Shown one piece after another: positions 24,967 to 33,117 of a stretch of 64,000 nucleotides of DNA (within the stretch, counting starts at the first letter, position 1; the number at the start of each line of letters is the position of its first letter). The notes beneath the pieces are model-generated. The model made no database searches and was not told where the DNA came from. It worked only from the letters and a program-made list of their open reading frames with translations. The translations under genes were made by a program, and so were the position numbers. The stretch is from Clostridiales bacterium. Lineage in GTDB: Bacteria; Bacillota; Clostridia; Oscillospirales; Acutalibacteraceae. The DNA is taken from the NCBI GenBank assembly GCA_019415945.1, contig DXYF01000017.1:38810-102809 (forward strand), in the 5' to 3' direction.

Positions 24967-26295
24967 ATGGATTCATTTGATGATGCATGGGAGGTCATTT
25001 GCTCCTATTGTCAAACAAAAATAACCGATGTTGCATATAATACTTGGTTTAGCAGAATCAAGCCCTTAAAGCTTGATTTTGAAAAAAATACAGCATATCT
25101 TGTCGTACCCAACGACTTTCACAGACAAACACTTACACGCTGCTATATTCCGCTTCTCAATGAAGCATTCGAGGCGGTTTTCGGAAGCAAATTTATAATT
25201 TCTTTTAAAACGCCCGAAGAGATAGATGAGGTTGAAAAAAACACTGCCGACAACAAAGAAGAATCAAAAAACACAAGCTATGAATACACATTTGACACAT
25301 TCATCGTAGGCTCTTCAAACAAGTTTGCCCATGCGGCATGTCTTGCTGTTGCGACAAACCCCGCACACGCCTACAATCCGCTTTTTCTTTACGGCAATTC
25401 GGGACTCGGTAAAACACATCTTCTCTACGCCATCGGCAACGAGATTAAAAAGAACGACCCATCAAAGGTTATTTGCTACATAAACGGCGATGATTTTACA
25501 AACGAGCTTATTGAATCGCTCCGACTTGCAAAGATGAGCGAATTTCGCAACAAATACAGACAGGCTGATATTCTGCTTGTCGACGATGTTCAGTTTATCG
25601 GAGGTAAAGAGAGCACACAGGAGGAGTTTTTCCACACATTCAACGCCCTGTACAACGCACACAAGCAGATTGTTCTCACCTCAGACCGTCCCCCGAAAGA
25701 AATCAAAACTCTTGACGACCGTCTGCGTTCACGCTTTGAGCAGGATATTATTGCCGACATACAGCCGCCTGATATTGAAACGAGAATTGCAATTATCAAG
25801 CGAAAGGCTGAACTTGTCAATATTGATATTCCAAATGATGTGTGCGAATTTATTGCTTCAAAAATCAAGGCAAATATACGGCAGCTTGAGGGCACGGTCA
25901 AAAAGCTCAACGCAAAGAGTCATCTTAACAACGAGAAAATAACAATTTCATCCGCACAGGAGGTTATTGCAGACATTCTCAACAACGATGTACCGCCCGA
26001 GGTAACGGTCGAAAGAATTATTGATGAGGTTGCAAGAACCTACGGAGTTTCTTCCGATGAAATCCGTTCTCAAAAGAACAGAAGTGCCAATATAAGCAAC
26101 GCAAGACATATAGCTATTTATCTTACAAGAGAACTTACGACTCTGTCTATGGTTGCAATAGGCGAGGAGTTCGGCAACAGACATTACTCAACAATTATTT
26201 ATACACTCAAAAAAGTTGAGGAAATGATGAAAAAAGACCGCAGAATAAAAGAGCTTGTTGACGATACGATGAAAAATATAAGAGACAGACAGTAA
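24967..26295 (+). CDS. dnaA: Chromosomal replication initiator DnaA
   Basis: A 442-residue AAA+ initiator. Domain I is residues 1-80, domain II is a short linker (about 85-105), domain III has Walker A GNSGLGKT (143-150), Walker B LLVDDVQF and sensor motifs, and domain IV is the DNA-binding helix-turn-helix. ATG 24967 or the adjacent TTG 24964 may be the start; a GAGAGGA site is 10-13 bases upstream. In domain IV the usual GGRDHTTV recognition text reads GNRHYSTI (403-410): the residues equal to E. coli Asp433, His434 and Thr435 are His406, Tyr407 and Ser408. This implies changed box recognition. Identity is certain from fold and position before dnaN. Confidence 0.97.
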   Translation: MDSFDDAWEVICSYCQTKITDVAYNTWFSRIKPLKLDFEKNTAYLVVPNDFHRQTLTRCYIPLLNEAFEAVFGSKFIISFKTPEEIDEVEKNTADNKEESKNTSYEYTFDTFIVGSSNKFAHAACLAVATNPAHAYNPLFLYGNSGLGKTHLLYAIGNEIKKNDPSKVICYINGDDFTNELIESLRLAKMSEFRNKYRQADILLVDDVQFIGGKESTQEEFFHTFNALYNAHKQIVLTSDRPPKEIKTLDDRLRSRFEQDIIADIQPPDIETRIAIIKRKAELVNIDIPNDVCEFIASKIKANIRQLEGTVKKLNAKSHLNNEKITISSAQEVIADILNNDVPPEVTVERIIDEVARTYGVSSDEIRSQKNRSANISNARHIAIYLTRELTTLSMVAIGEEFGNRHYSTIIYTLKKVEEMMKKDRRIKELVDDTMKNIRDRQ

Positions 26296-26551
26296 TTTTG
26301 CTTATAAAAAGACTTTAAAATCCGTCTGACTTTTTAACATTTTCATACACATTGAATTAACAATATTTAACGCGATGTTGAATGTTAAAAAAATGTTAAA
26401 TTTTGTTTATAACATTCAAACATTTATCAAAAATCGTATGTTGATGTATTTTTTAAGCGTACAAGCCGTTTTCGGGACTTTTTCTATGTTTTAACATCAC
26501 CTACTACGAATACTAAATAAATAATATTATTAGATTGGAGAAGATACTGCC
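26296..26551. other. Candidate replication origin region (oriC) between dnaA and dnaN
   Basis: An AT-rich 256-base gap in the usual place of a Firmicutes origin. It has four copies of an ATGTTAAA core: TTTTAACAT at 26332-26340 and 26489-26497, ATGTTAAAA at 26382-26390 and ATGTTAAAT at 26393-26401, plus TTTATAACAT. The last copy is part of an inverted repeat ATGTT-TT-AACAT. No TTATCCACA-type box is present. The link to DnaA is inferred from position; a dnaN promoter also has to lie here. Confidence 0.5.
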
Positions 26552-27658
26552 GTGAAAATTTCGTGTTTAAGAACTGACCTTGCAAATGCAGTGTCAAATG
26601 TTTCAAGAGCTGTTTCATCAAAAGCCACAATACCTGCTCTTGAAGGTGTGCTCATAAAAGCATACGGTGACAAACTTAATATATCGGGATATAACCTTGA
26701 AATCGGAATAACAACGGATATTGAAGCAACGATTCAGTCAGAGGGTGAAATTGTTGTCAGTGCAAGACTGTTTCTTGACATTGTAAGAAAGCTCCCCGAA
26801 GAAATAGTTATGATTGAAACCGACGATAAAATGGTTACATACATAACCTGCGGTCATGTTGATTATCAGATTGTGGGAATGTCATCGGTTGAATATCCCG
26901 ACCTGCCGTCTTTTGAACAGACAGACTCCCTTACAGTAAACTCAAAAATTCTGCACGATATGATTCGCCAGACTGTATACGCAGTAAGCGAAAATATGGC
27001 AAAGCCGATTTATACAGGCTCAATGTTTGAGATAGAAAACAATGTATTTAAAATAGTGGCTGTTGATGGTTACAGAATGGCTATAAGAAGCGAAAATGTT
27101 GAAACCGACAGCAAAAACTGCTTTGTTGTGCCGGGCAAAACCCAGCTTGAGGTTTTGAAACTTTTAACAGACGATGATGAAAATGTTGAAATTATTGTTG
27201 GACAGCGTCACATTACATTTAAGATTAAAAATTACAGGGTAATATCCCGTCTTATCGAGGGTACTTTCCTTGATTACGATACGGCTATTCCAAAAGATAA
27301 TAAAACAGAGCTTGTAATAAGCACGAGAAGCTTTATCGAAGCTGTTGAAAGAATGTCGCTTTTAAACAACGACAGAGTGCAAAGTCCCGTCAGATGTCTT
27401 TTCTCAAACGACGAGATAAAACTTTCGTGTGCGTCGGCAATAGGAAGAGCAAACGATGTTATTTCGGTGCCGATAGTGGGAGAAGATGTGGAAATCGGAT
27501 TTAACAACCGTTATATGCTTGACGCTCTGAAAAATACCGATACAGATGAGATAAAAATGATTTTAAACGGTGCGATTGCTCCGATAATTATTAAGCCTGT
27601 AAAGGGCGATAACTTTTTGAGCATTGTTGTACCGATGAGGCTTGCAAATGAAAATTGA
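26552..27658 (+). CDS. dnaN: DNA polymerase III beta subunit (sliding clamp)
   Basis: A 368-residue clamp that forms a ring dimer on DNA and tethers replicative and repair enzymes. It starts at GTG with GGAG upstream. Family text includes KISCLRTDLANAVSNVSRAVSSKATIPALEGVLI at the N-terminus, SARLFLDIVRKLP, PSFEQTDSLTV and the closing VKGDNFLSIVVPMRLAN, where the peptide-binding groove residues are near the C-terminal VPMR. Length is standard. The next gene starts inside its last codons. Confidence 0.97.
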   Translation: MKISCLRTDLANAVSNVSRAVSSKATIPALEGVLIKAYGDKLNISGYNLEIGITTDIEATIQSEGEIVVSARLFLDIVRKLPEEIVMIETDDKMVTYITCGHVDYQIVGMSSVEYPDLPSFEQTDSLTVNSKILHDMIRQTVYAVSENMAKPIYTGSMFEIENNVFKIVAVDGYRMAIRSENVETDSKNCFVVPGKTQLEVLKLLTDDDENVEIIVGQRHITFKIKNYRVISRLIEGTFLDYDTAIPKDNKTELVISTRSFIEAVERMSLLNNDRVQSPVRCLFSNDEIKLSCASAIGRANDVISVPIVGEDVEIGFNNRYMLDALKNTDTDEIKMILNGAIAPIIIKPVKGDNFLSIVVPMRLANEN

Positions 27659-27860
27659 GAAAGTGAAAATCGACAGCGAGTTTATTAAGCTTCAGGACCT
27701 TTTAAAGCATTTCGGTGCCGTGAGCACAGGCGGAGAGGCAAAGGTTGTTATTCAAAACGGTGAGGTAGAGGTAAACGGCGAAATCTGCACGATGAGAGGC
27801 AAAAAAATGAGAAAAGGCGATTTTGCTGTTTTTAACGGAATCAAATTTGAGATTGAATAG
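27648..27860 (+). CDS. yaaA: S4-domain RNA-binding protein YaaA
   Basis: A 70-residue S4 RNA-binding domain. The core EFIKLQDLLKHFGAVSTGGEAKVVIQNGEVEVNGEICTMRGKKMRKGD is typical of the small protein encoded between dnaN and recF in Firmicutes, related to YaaA/RlbA, where a role in ribosome assembly is proposed. The ATG at 27648 is chosen for GAGG at seven bases; it overlaps the dnaN end by 11 bases. Confidence 0.93.
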   Translation: MKIEKVKIDSEFIKLQDLLKHFGAVSTGGEAKVVIQNGEVEVNGEICTMRGKKMRKGDFAVFNGIKFEIE

Positions 27861-27897
27861 TGATTTTATTTTGTTGAGTAAGCTTTATCAGTGAAAT

Positions 27898-28995
27898 ATG
27901 AAAGTATTAGCAGTAAAATTTGAAAATTACAGAAACCTTAAAAATTCTCTGATTACACCCTGCGGCGGAGTTAATGTGATTTACGGCGACAATGCACAGG
28001 GCAAAACAAATCTCCTTGAGGCTGTTTGGATGTTTTGCGGAGGTCATTCGTTTAGAAACACGAAGGACGACGACGCTGTAAATTGGGACAAAAAGTTTGC
28101 GGTGCTTGAAATGAGATTTTTCGGTCAGGAGCGTGAGCAAACGGCAAAAATCGTTTTTTCGGGCAGTAAAAAGCAGGTTGAAATTAACGGCGTGCAAAAA
28201 AAATCCGCCGCCGCACTTATAGAAAAATTTTGTGCCGTTGTGTTTTCACCTGAACATTTAAGCCTCATAAAGAGAGGACCCTCTCAGCGGAGAAAGTTTA
28301 TTGACAGTGCAATTTGCAGAGAAAAACTCAAAAATGCGGTCATTCTCTCAAAATTCAACAGAATATTAGTTCAGAGAAATTCGCTTTTAAAGGATATTTC
28401 AAGGCGTCCGTCGCTTGAAGATACTCTTTCGGTGTGGGATGAGCCGCTTGCATTAAACGGGGCAATTCTCATCAAAAAGCGTATGGAATACACGGAGATG
28501 CTCTCACAAAGGGCAAAAAGCTATCACAGCGGAATTTCGGGAAAAAAGGAAAATCTGGAAATCAGATATATTTCTTCGATTGATGTAAATAAGTCTGACA
28601 GCATAGATGAAATTGCCCGTAAATTCAGAGAAAAACTCAAAAAAAACAGAAAAGACGATATTCGCACCGGAGTTACAAACAGCGGACCTCACAGAGATGA
28701 TATTGAAATTTTAATAAACGGAAAAAACGCCAGAGAATTCGGATCTCAGGGTCAGCAAAGAAGTGCGGTTTTATCGCTCAAGCTTGCGGAGGCGTCGGTA
28801 CTTAAAGAAAGAATGGGCGAAGAGCCTGTTGTTTTGCTCGACGATGTGCTTTCGGAACTTGATGTAAGGCGGCAGGATTATTTGTTAAATGAGCTCAAGG
28901 AATGTCAGGTTTTTATTACCTGCTGTGAAAAATCAAACAAGGAACAGTTAAGAGAAGGCAAAATATTTTTTGTACAAAACGGGGAGGTAAGCTGA
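27898..28995 (+). CDS. recF: DNA repair and replication protein RecF
   Basis: A 365-residue SMC-like ATPase that acts with RecO and RecR to load RecA at gaps. Walker A is YGDNAQGKTNLLEAVW, the ABC signature is GSQGQQRSAVLSLKLAE and Walker B is VVLLDDVLSELDVRRQDYLL. The mid-region SPEHLSLIKRGPSQRRKFID is typical. Its TGA overlaps the ATG of remB by one base. Placement after dnaN-yaaA is the conserved Firmicutes order. Confidence 0.97.
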   Translation: MKVLAVKFENYRNLKNSLITPCGGVNVIYGDNAQGKTNLLEAVWMFCGGHSFRNTKDDDAVNWDKKFAVLEMRFFGQEREQTAKIVFSGSKKQVEINGVQKKSAAALIEKFCAVVFSPEHLSLIKRGPSQRRKFIDSAICREKLKNAVILSKFNRILVQRNSLLKDISRRPSLEDTLSVWDEPLALNGAILIKKRMEYTEMLSQRAKSYHSGISGKKENLEIRYISSIDVNKSDSIDEIARKFREKLKKNRKDDIRTGVTNSGPHRDDIEILINGKNAREFGSQGQQRSAVLSLKLAEASVLKERMGEEPVVLLDDVLSELDVRRQDYLLNELKECQVFITCCEKSNKEQLREGKIFFVQNGEVS

Positions 28996-29264
28996 TGTAT
29001 CTGCATTTGGGACAGGATACCGTAGTCACTGCGGAAAGCATTGTCGCAATGTTTGATATAGACGCCTGCACCGTTTCAAAAAAAACGAGAGATTTTCTCT
29101 CAAATGCCGAAAAAAGCGGCTGTGTGGTCAATGTTTCCTATGAACTTCCGAGGTCGTTTGTTGTGTGCAGAAAAAACAACAAAACCATTGTGTATATAAC
29201 CCAGCTTTCTACAAAAGCACTGCATACGAGAATGGGCAGACAGACCGATTTTCAAAAACAGTAA
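28995..29264 (+). CDS. remB: RemB-type extracellular matrix regulator (DUF370)
   Basis: An 89-residue DUF370 protein. MYLHLGQDTVVTAESIVAMFDID and the later SFVVCRKNNKTIVYITQLSTKALHTR match RemB/YaaB of Bacillus, a DNA-associated regulator of biofilm matrix genes. Its start overlaps the recF stop, so translation is coupled. In Bacillus the gene also lies between recF and gyrB. Function in this organism is inferred by homology only. Confidence 0.9.
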   Translation: MYLHLGQDTVVTAESIVAMFDIDACTVSKKTRDFLSNAEKSGCVVNVSYELPRSFVVCRKNNKTIVYITQLSTKALHTRMGRQTDFQKQ

Positions 29265-29382
29265 TAAAAAAGCATAAATGTTGAATAAATCACGCATAAG
29301 AGATGTTTGCACAAACGGTTTTATGTGTATTTCTTAAAATAATTACACCTTACGAGTTTTGATAAATTAAAAGGAGAAGGCT

Positions 29383-30105
29383 ATGAAAAACAATAAATGT
29401 CCGTACTGCTCAAAACGATTTTCGTACATATCCGCATACGCAAGCAGAAGAAAATCACAGTACATTTGCGAGCGTTGCGGCAAGGAAAGCCGAATTGTGA
29501 TTAACAGCAAGGTTATTCTCATTTTTGTGGTTTGTGCCTTGGTGTCGGTGGCAATCATGGCGGGCTGGATTACGGCAGGTCTTGCAAATAATCCGCTCGG
29601 AATTTTGCTTGTTGCCGTTCCGCTTATAGTTTTTGCCGCAATATCTCCTAATTTTGTAAAATTTGTTCCTCTTAAAAAATACAAAAAATCAATGGAGGCA
29701 AAAAGAGCCGGCATTGAATATTCAGACAATCTTATAACTTCACAACTTGAAGAGTCAGAACCTAATTTGTCGGGCTTTTCGAGTGATTCGGGTACAGGAT
29801 TTCAAATTAACGCCGATGTATTTAACAAAATCAAGGCGGAGCGTGTTGCCGCAAGAGAAAGACTTATGGACGGAGAACTTATTTCGGATTCTTCCGAGAT
29901 TAAAAAACCTGTTGAAGAAAAAACAGGTGAAGCTTTGATAAAAAACGAGTCGTATCAAAACTACTCGTCAGACGCTCCTCTTAAAAAAATACATTCCGAA
30001 TCAAATCATTATCCGAACAGAACAAGACACTATATTCCGAATCAGAATAGCAAAGAGCCGAAAAAATCCGATACAAACAGGTATTCGGCTAACAGAAAAT
30101 TTTAA
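29383..30105 (+). CDS. Zinc-ribbon membrane protein of unknown function
   Basis: A 240-residue protein. An N-terminal zinc ribbon has CPYC (residues 5-8) and CERC near residue 27-30; two hydrophobic helices follow (VILIFVVCALVSVAIMAGW and ILLVAVPLIVFAAI), then a long charged, Ser/Asn-rich cytoplasmic tail without a known domain. GGAG precedes the ATG. The next gene is a shorter relative with the same ribbon-plus-two-helices plan, six bases away. Such proteins in the origin region of related bacteria have no assigned role as far as I know. Confidence 0.75.
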   Translation: MKNNKCPYCSKRFSYISAYASRRKSQYICERCGKESRIVINSKVILIFVVCALVSVAIMAGWITAGLANNPLGILLVAVPLIVFAAISPNFVKFVPLKKYKKSMEAKRAGIEYSDNLITSQLEESEPNLSGFSSDSGTGFQINADVFNKIKAERVAARERLMDGELISDSSEIKKPVEEKTGEALIKNESYQNYSSDAPLKKIHSESNHYPNRTRHYIPNQNSKEPKKSDTNRYSANRKF

Positions 30106-30110
30106 AAGAT

Positions 30111-30413
30111 ATGCTGAAATTACCCACCTGTCCCCACTGCAATACAATTTACAGATACGGGGATGTAAAAAAAGAAATGAACAAAAAACAATGCGTCTGC
30201 TACAACTGCGGCAAAAAGTTTAAGCCCTCCAAAAAGAAAATTTATATTTTATTTTTAATAATTATATTAATTACCGCAATTTTTGATGTTTTTTCACTGT
30301 ATATGATAGAGGGTTTAAGTTTTATAGGACTGCTCTTAATAAATATTGCCGCGGTGACTGCGGGTTATCTGCTGATGCCGTACGCCGTACGCTTTACAAC
30401 GAAGATAAAGTAA
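30111..30413 (+). CDS. Short zinc-ribbon membrane protein, paralogue of the upstream gene
   Basis: A 100-residue protein with CPHC and CYNCGKKF zinc-ribbon cysteines (residues 7-10 and 31-34), then two transmembrane helices (IYILFLIIILITAIFDVFSL and FIGLLLINIAAVTAGYLLMP). It begins five bases after the longer relative and shares its architecture but lacks the long tail. Probably co-translated. Function unknown. Confidence 0.75.
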   Translation: MLKLPTCPHCNTIYRYGDVKKEMNKKQCVCYNCGKKFKPSKKKIYILFLIIILITAIFDVFSLYMIEGLSFIGLLLINIAAVTAGYLLMPYAVRFTTKIK

Positions 30414-30520
30414 ATTTTTGTTTATAACAATTAATAAATAATACCGAGTTATACTCTCGACCTTGTGCGGACTTGATTCGCCGATTTTGTGCCGAGGTGC
30501 TTTGAGGGAGGAAAAATATT

Positions 30521-32524
30521 TTGGATAACAAAGAAGTATATGAAGTAAACGAAATTATCGAAAAAATTGAACAAAACGGAGAAGAAATGAACGCCGAAAT
30601 GACAAAGGTTGAGCAGGAGTACGGTGCGGACGAAATTCAGGTTCTTGAAGGACTTGAGGCGGTAAGAAAACGCCCCGGAATGTACATCGGTTCAACAGGT
30701 CCGAGAGGACTTCACCATCTTGTGTATGAAATTGTAGATAACTCAATCGACGAGGCACTCGCAGGCTACTGTACAAAAATTGATGTTGTAATTGAAAAAG
30801 ACGATATCATCAGAGTAACCGATAACGGACGAGGTATTCCTGTCGGAGTAAACAGCAAAACGGGACTTCCTGCCGTTACGGTTGTATTTACGGTGCTTCA
30901 CGCCGGCGGAAAATTCGGCGGCGGCGGATACAAGGTATCAGGCGGACTTCACGGCGTAGGTGCATCGGTTGTTAACGCCCTTTCCGAGTGGCTTGAGGTT
31001 AAAGTGTGCGACGGAGAGGATATTTATTTTCAGCGTTACGAAAGAGGAAAAATAGTCACACCGCTTGAAAAAGTAGGCAAATCAAATGTAAAGGGTACCG
31101 AGGTAAGGTTTAAAGCCGACCCCGAAATGTTCAAGGAAACTACGGTTTATGACTACTCGGTTCTCGAAAGGCGTTTGCGTGAGCAGGCATTTTTAAATGC
31201 CGGAGTGCATATCGAGCTTAGAGATGAGCGTGACGAAAACAACATAGTAAAAAATAACTATGTCTATGAGGGCGGTATAAAGAGCTTTGTTGAATTTATC
31301 CACAAAAAACGCTCTCTTGAAGTAATTCACCCCGATGTAATTTATTTTGCCTCAAAAAACAGTGATGATACAATCGCCGTTGAAATTGCTATGCAGTACA
31401 ACGAAAGCTACAACGAAAACATACTGACATTTGCAAATAACATTCACACCACGGACGGAGGTACTCACGAAGAGGGATTCAAGCGGGCACTCACCTATGT
31501 CATGAACGACTACGCCCGCAAGTTCGGCAAACTCAAGGAGAACGACAAGAATTTAAGCGGTGAGGATGTAAGAGAGGGACTCACTGCAATTATCAGCGTA
31601 AAGCTCAAGGAAGCTCAGTTTGAGGGTCAGACCAAGGCAAAGCTCGGCAACACCGAGGTAAGAACAATGGTTGATAAGCTCATGAGAGACAAGCTGATGG
31701 TTTATCTTGAGGAAAATCCCGCCGTTGCAAAGGCGATTTTTGAAAAATCACTTGCTTCTGCAAGAGCAAGAGAAGCCGCAAGAAAGGCAAGAGAGAGCGT
31801 AAGAAGAAAATCGGCTCTTGAATCTGCCCAGCTTCCCGGAAAACTTGCTGACTGTCAGTCGAGGGACAGCAGCGAAACCGAAATATTCATCGTAGAGGGT
31901 GACTCTGCGGGCGGTTCCGCAAAGGGAGGCCGTGACAGAAGAATTCAGGCTATTCTGCCTCTTTGGGGTAAAATGCTCAATGTTGAAAAGGCGAGAATCG
32001 ACAAGGTTTACGGTAACGACAAGCTTATGCCCGTTATAACCGCACTGGGTACGGGTATCGGCGATGATTTTGATATTACTAAGCTCAGATACGACAAGGT
32101 AATCATTATGGCGGATGCCGATGTCGACGGTTCTCACATCAGAACGCTTTTGCTTACATTCTTCTTCAGATATATGCGTCCGCTTGTTGAGCAGGGTCAT
32201 GTTTATATTGCTCAGCCTCCGCTTTACAGAATTACAAAGAACAAAAAGCACAAATACGCTTATTCGGATATGGAGCGTGACCAGATTTTGTCGCAGATAG
32301 AGGGTAAATCCGAAATCCAGCGATATAAGGGTCTCGGTGAGATGGACAAAGATCAGCTTTGGGAAACTACGATGAATCCCGAAACAAGAATTATGCTGAG
32401 AGTAGATTTAAGCGACGCCGAGGCGGCTGACGAAACCTTTACTATCCTTATGGGAGACAAGGTTGAGCCGAGAAGAGAATTTATAGAGCAAAACGCAAAA
32501 TATGTTCAAAATCTTGATATTTGA
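30521..32524 (+). CDS. gyrB: DNA gyrase subunit B
   Basis: A 667-residue ATPase subunit of gyrase. The TTG start has GGGAGG nine bases upstream and gives an N-terminal extension of about 28 acidic residues before GADEIQVLEGLEAVRKRPGMYIGST; an ATG at 30587 is an alternative start. ATP-binding GHKL text is VDNSIDEALAG, DNGRGIP and GGLHGVGASVVNALS. The Toprim domain has VEGDSAGGSAKGGRDRRIQAILPLWG and MADADVDGSHIRTLL. It ends with the short C-terminal QRYKGLGEMDKDQLWETTMNP. Target of coumarins. Confidence 0.98.
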   Translation: MDNKEVYEVNEIIEKIEQNGEEMNAEMTKVEQEYGADEIQVLEGLEAVRKRPGMYIGSTGPRGLHHLVYEIVDNSIDEALAGYCTKIDVVIEKDDIIRVTDNGRGIPVGVNSKTGLPAVTVVFTVLHAGGKFGGGGYKVSGGLHGVGASVVNALSEWLEVKVCDGEDIYFQRYERGKIVTPLEKVGKSNVKGTEVRFKADPEMFKETTVYDYSVLERRLREQAFLNAGVHIELRDERDENNIVKNNYVYEGGIKSFVEFIHKKRSLEVIHPDVIYFASKNSDDTIAVEIAMQYNESYNENILTFANNIHTTDGGTHEEGFKRALTYVMNDYARKFGKLKENDKNLSGEDVREGLTAIISVKLKEAQFEGQTKAKLGNTEVRTMVDKLMRDKLMVYLEENPAVAKAIFEKSLASARAREAARKARESVRRKSALESAQLPGKLADCQSRDSSETEIFIVEGDSAGGSAKGGRDRRIQAILPLWGKMLNVEKARIDKVYGNDKLMPVITALGTGIGDDFDITKLRYDKVIIMADADVDGSHIRTLLLTFFFRYMRPLVEQGHVYIAQPPLYRITKNKKHKYAYSDMERDQILSQIEGKSEIQRYKGLGEMDKDQLWETTMNPETRIMLRVDLSDAEAADETFTILMGDKVEPRREFIEQNAKYVQNLDI

Positions 32525-32554
32525 TTTTATGTTATTTAAGAGAGAAGTGGGTTT

Positions 32555-32986
32555 ATGCATTCAAGATCAAGGATAAGGGTAAGATATGCCGAAACAGACC
32601 GAATGGGAATTGTTCATCATTCAAATTATCCCGTTTGGTACGAGGTAGGAAGAACCGATTTTATAAAGATGTTCGGTACAAGCTATGTTGATATGGAACA
32701 GGCAGGCGTTATGACGCCGCTGCGTAATTTAAACTGTCACTTTAAGCTTCCGGCACTGTATGATGACGAGCTGATTATCCGCACATGGTGCACGGCTGTA
32801 TCGGCGGCAAGGATTGAATTTTCCTACACGGTAAAGCGAATAGAAAGCGACGGAAGTGAAACAGAGCTTGGATACGGTTCAACGGAACACGGCTTTGTTG
32901 ATTCAAAGACTTTCAGACCGTGCAGCATAAGAAAAAGAATGCCCGAGCTTTATGAAAAAATCAACAACAACCTAAAGCACTTTTAA
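32555..32986 (+). CDS. Hot-dog fold acyl-CoA thioesterase (YbgC/FadM type)
   Basis: A 143-residue 4HBT-family thioesterase. RVRYAETDRMGIVHHSNYPVWYEVGRTDF contains the catalytic Asp/Tyr/His region of the YbgC/4HBT group, and ISNYP-type and VSAARIEFSYTVKR strands follow. It hydrolyses acyl-CoA or a similar thioester in the cytoplasm; the natural substrate is not clear. It sits between gyrB and gyrA, 30 bases after gyrB, and is probably co-transcribed. Confidence 0.9.
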   Translation: MHSRSRIRVRYAETDRMGIVHHSNYPVWYEVGRTDFIKMFGTSYVDMEQAGVMTPLRNLNCHFKLPALYDDELIIRTWCTAVSAARIEFSYTVKRIESDGSETELGYGSTEHGFVDSKTFRPCSIRKRMPELYEKINNNLKHF

Positions 32987-33117
32987 TTTGATTTTACACA
33001 TTATACAGACAAAGCGGTTTAAAAACAAAAAAGCAGAAATTTCTGCTTAGAGCGAATGTAAATTTAATCAGTTGCATAAATCACAATTTATTCTCAGACA
33101 AAAGAGAGGTTACATAG

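Noticed and set aside
26332..26497. ATGTTAAA motifs as proven DnaA boxes
   Set aside because: The same 8-mer occurs in several coding and intergenic AT-rich places in the window (for example near 15860, 15950, 46740), so it is kept only as a hypothesis.
31296..31304. A perfect TTATCCACA DnaA box inside gyrB
   Set aside because: Single copy in a coding frame (Phe-Ile-His-Lys), with no companions; likely chance. It is not evidence for an origin there.
33031..33048. Perfect inverted repeat AAGCAGAAATTTCTGCTT before gyrA
   Set aside because: Could be a terminator or operator, but it lacks a T run and a second copy; left as a note in the gyrA entry.
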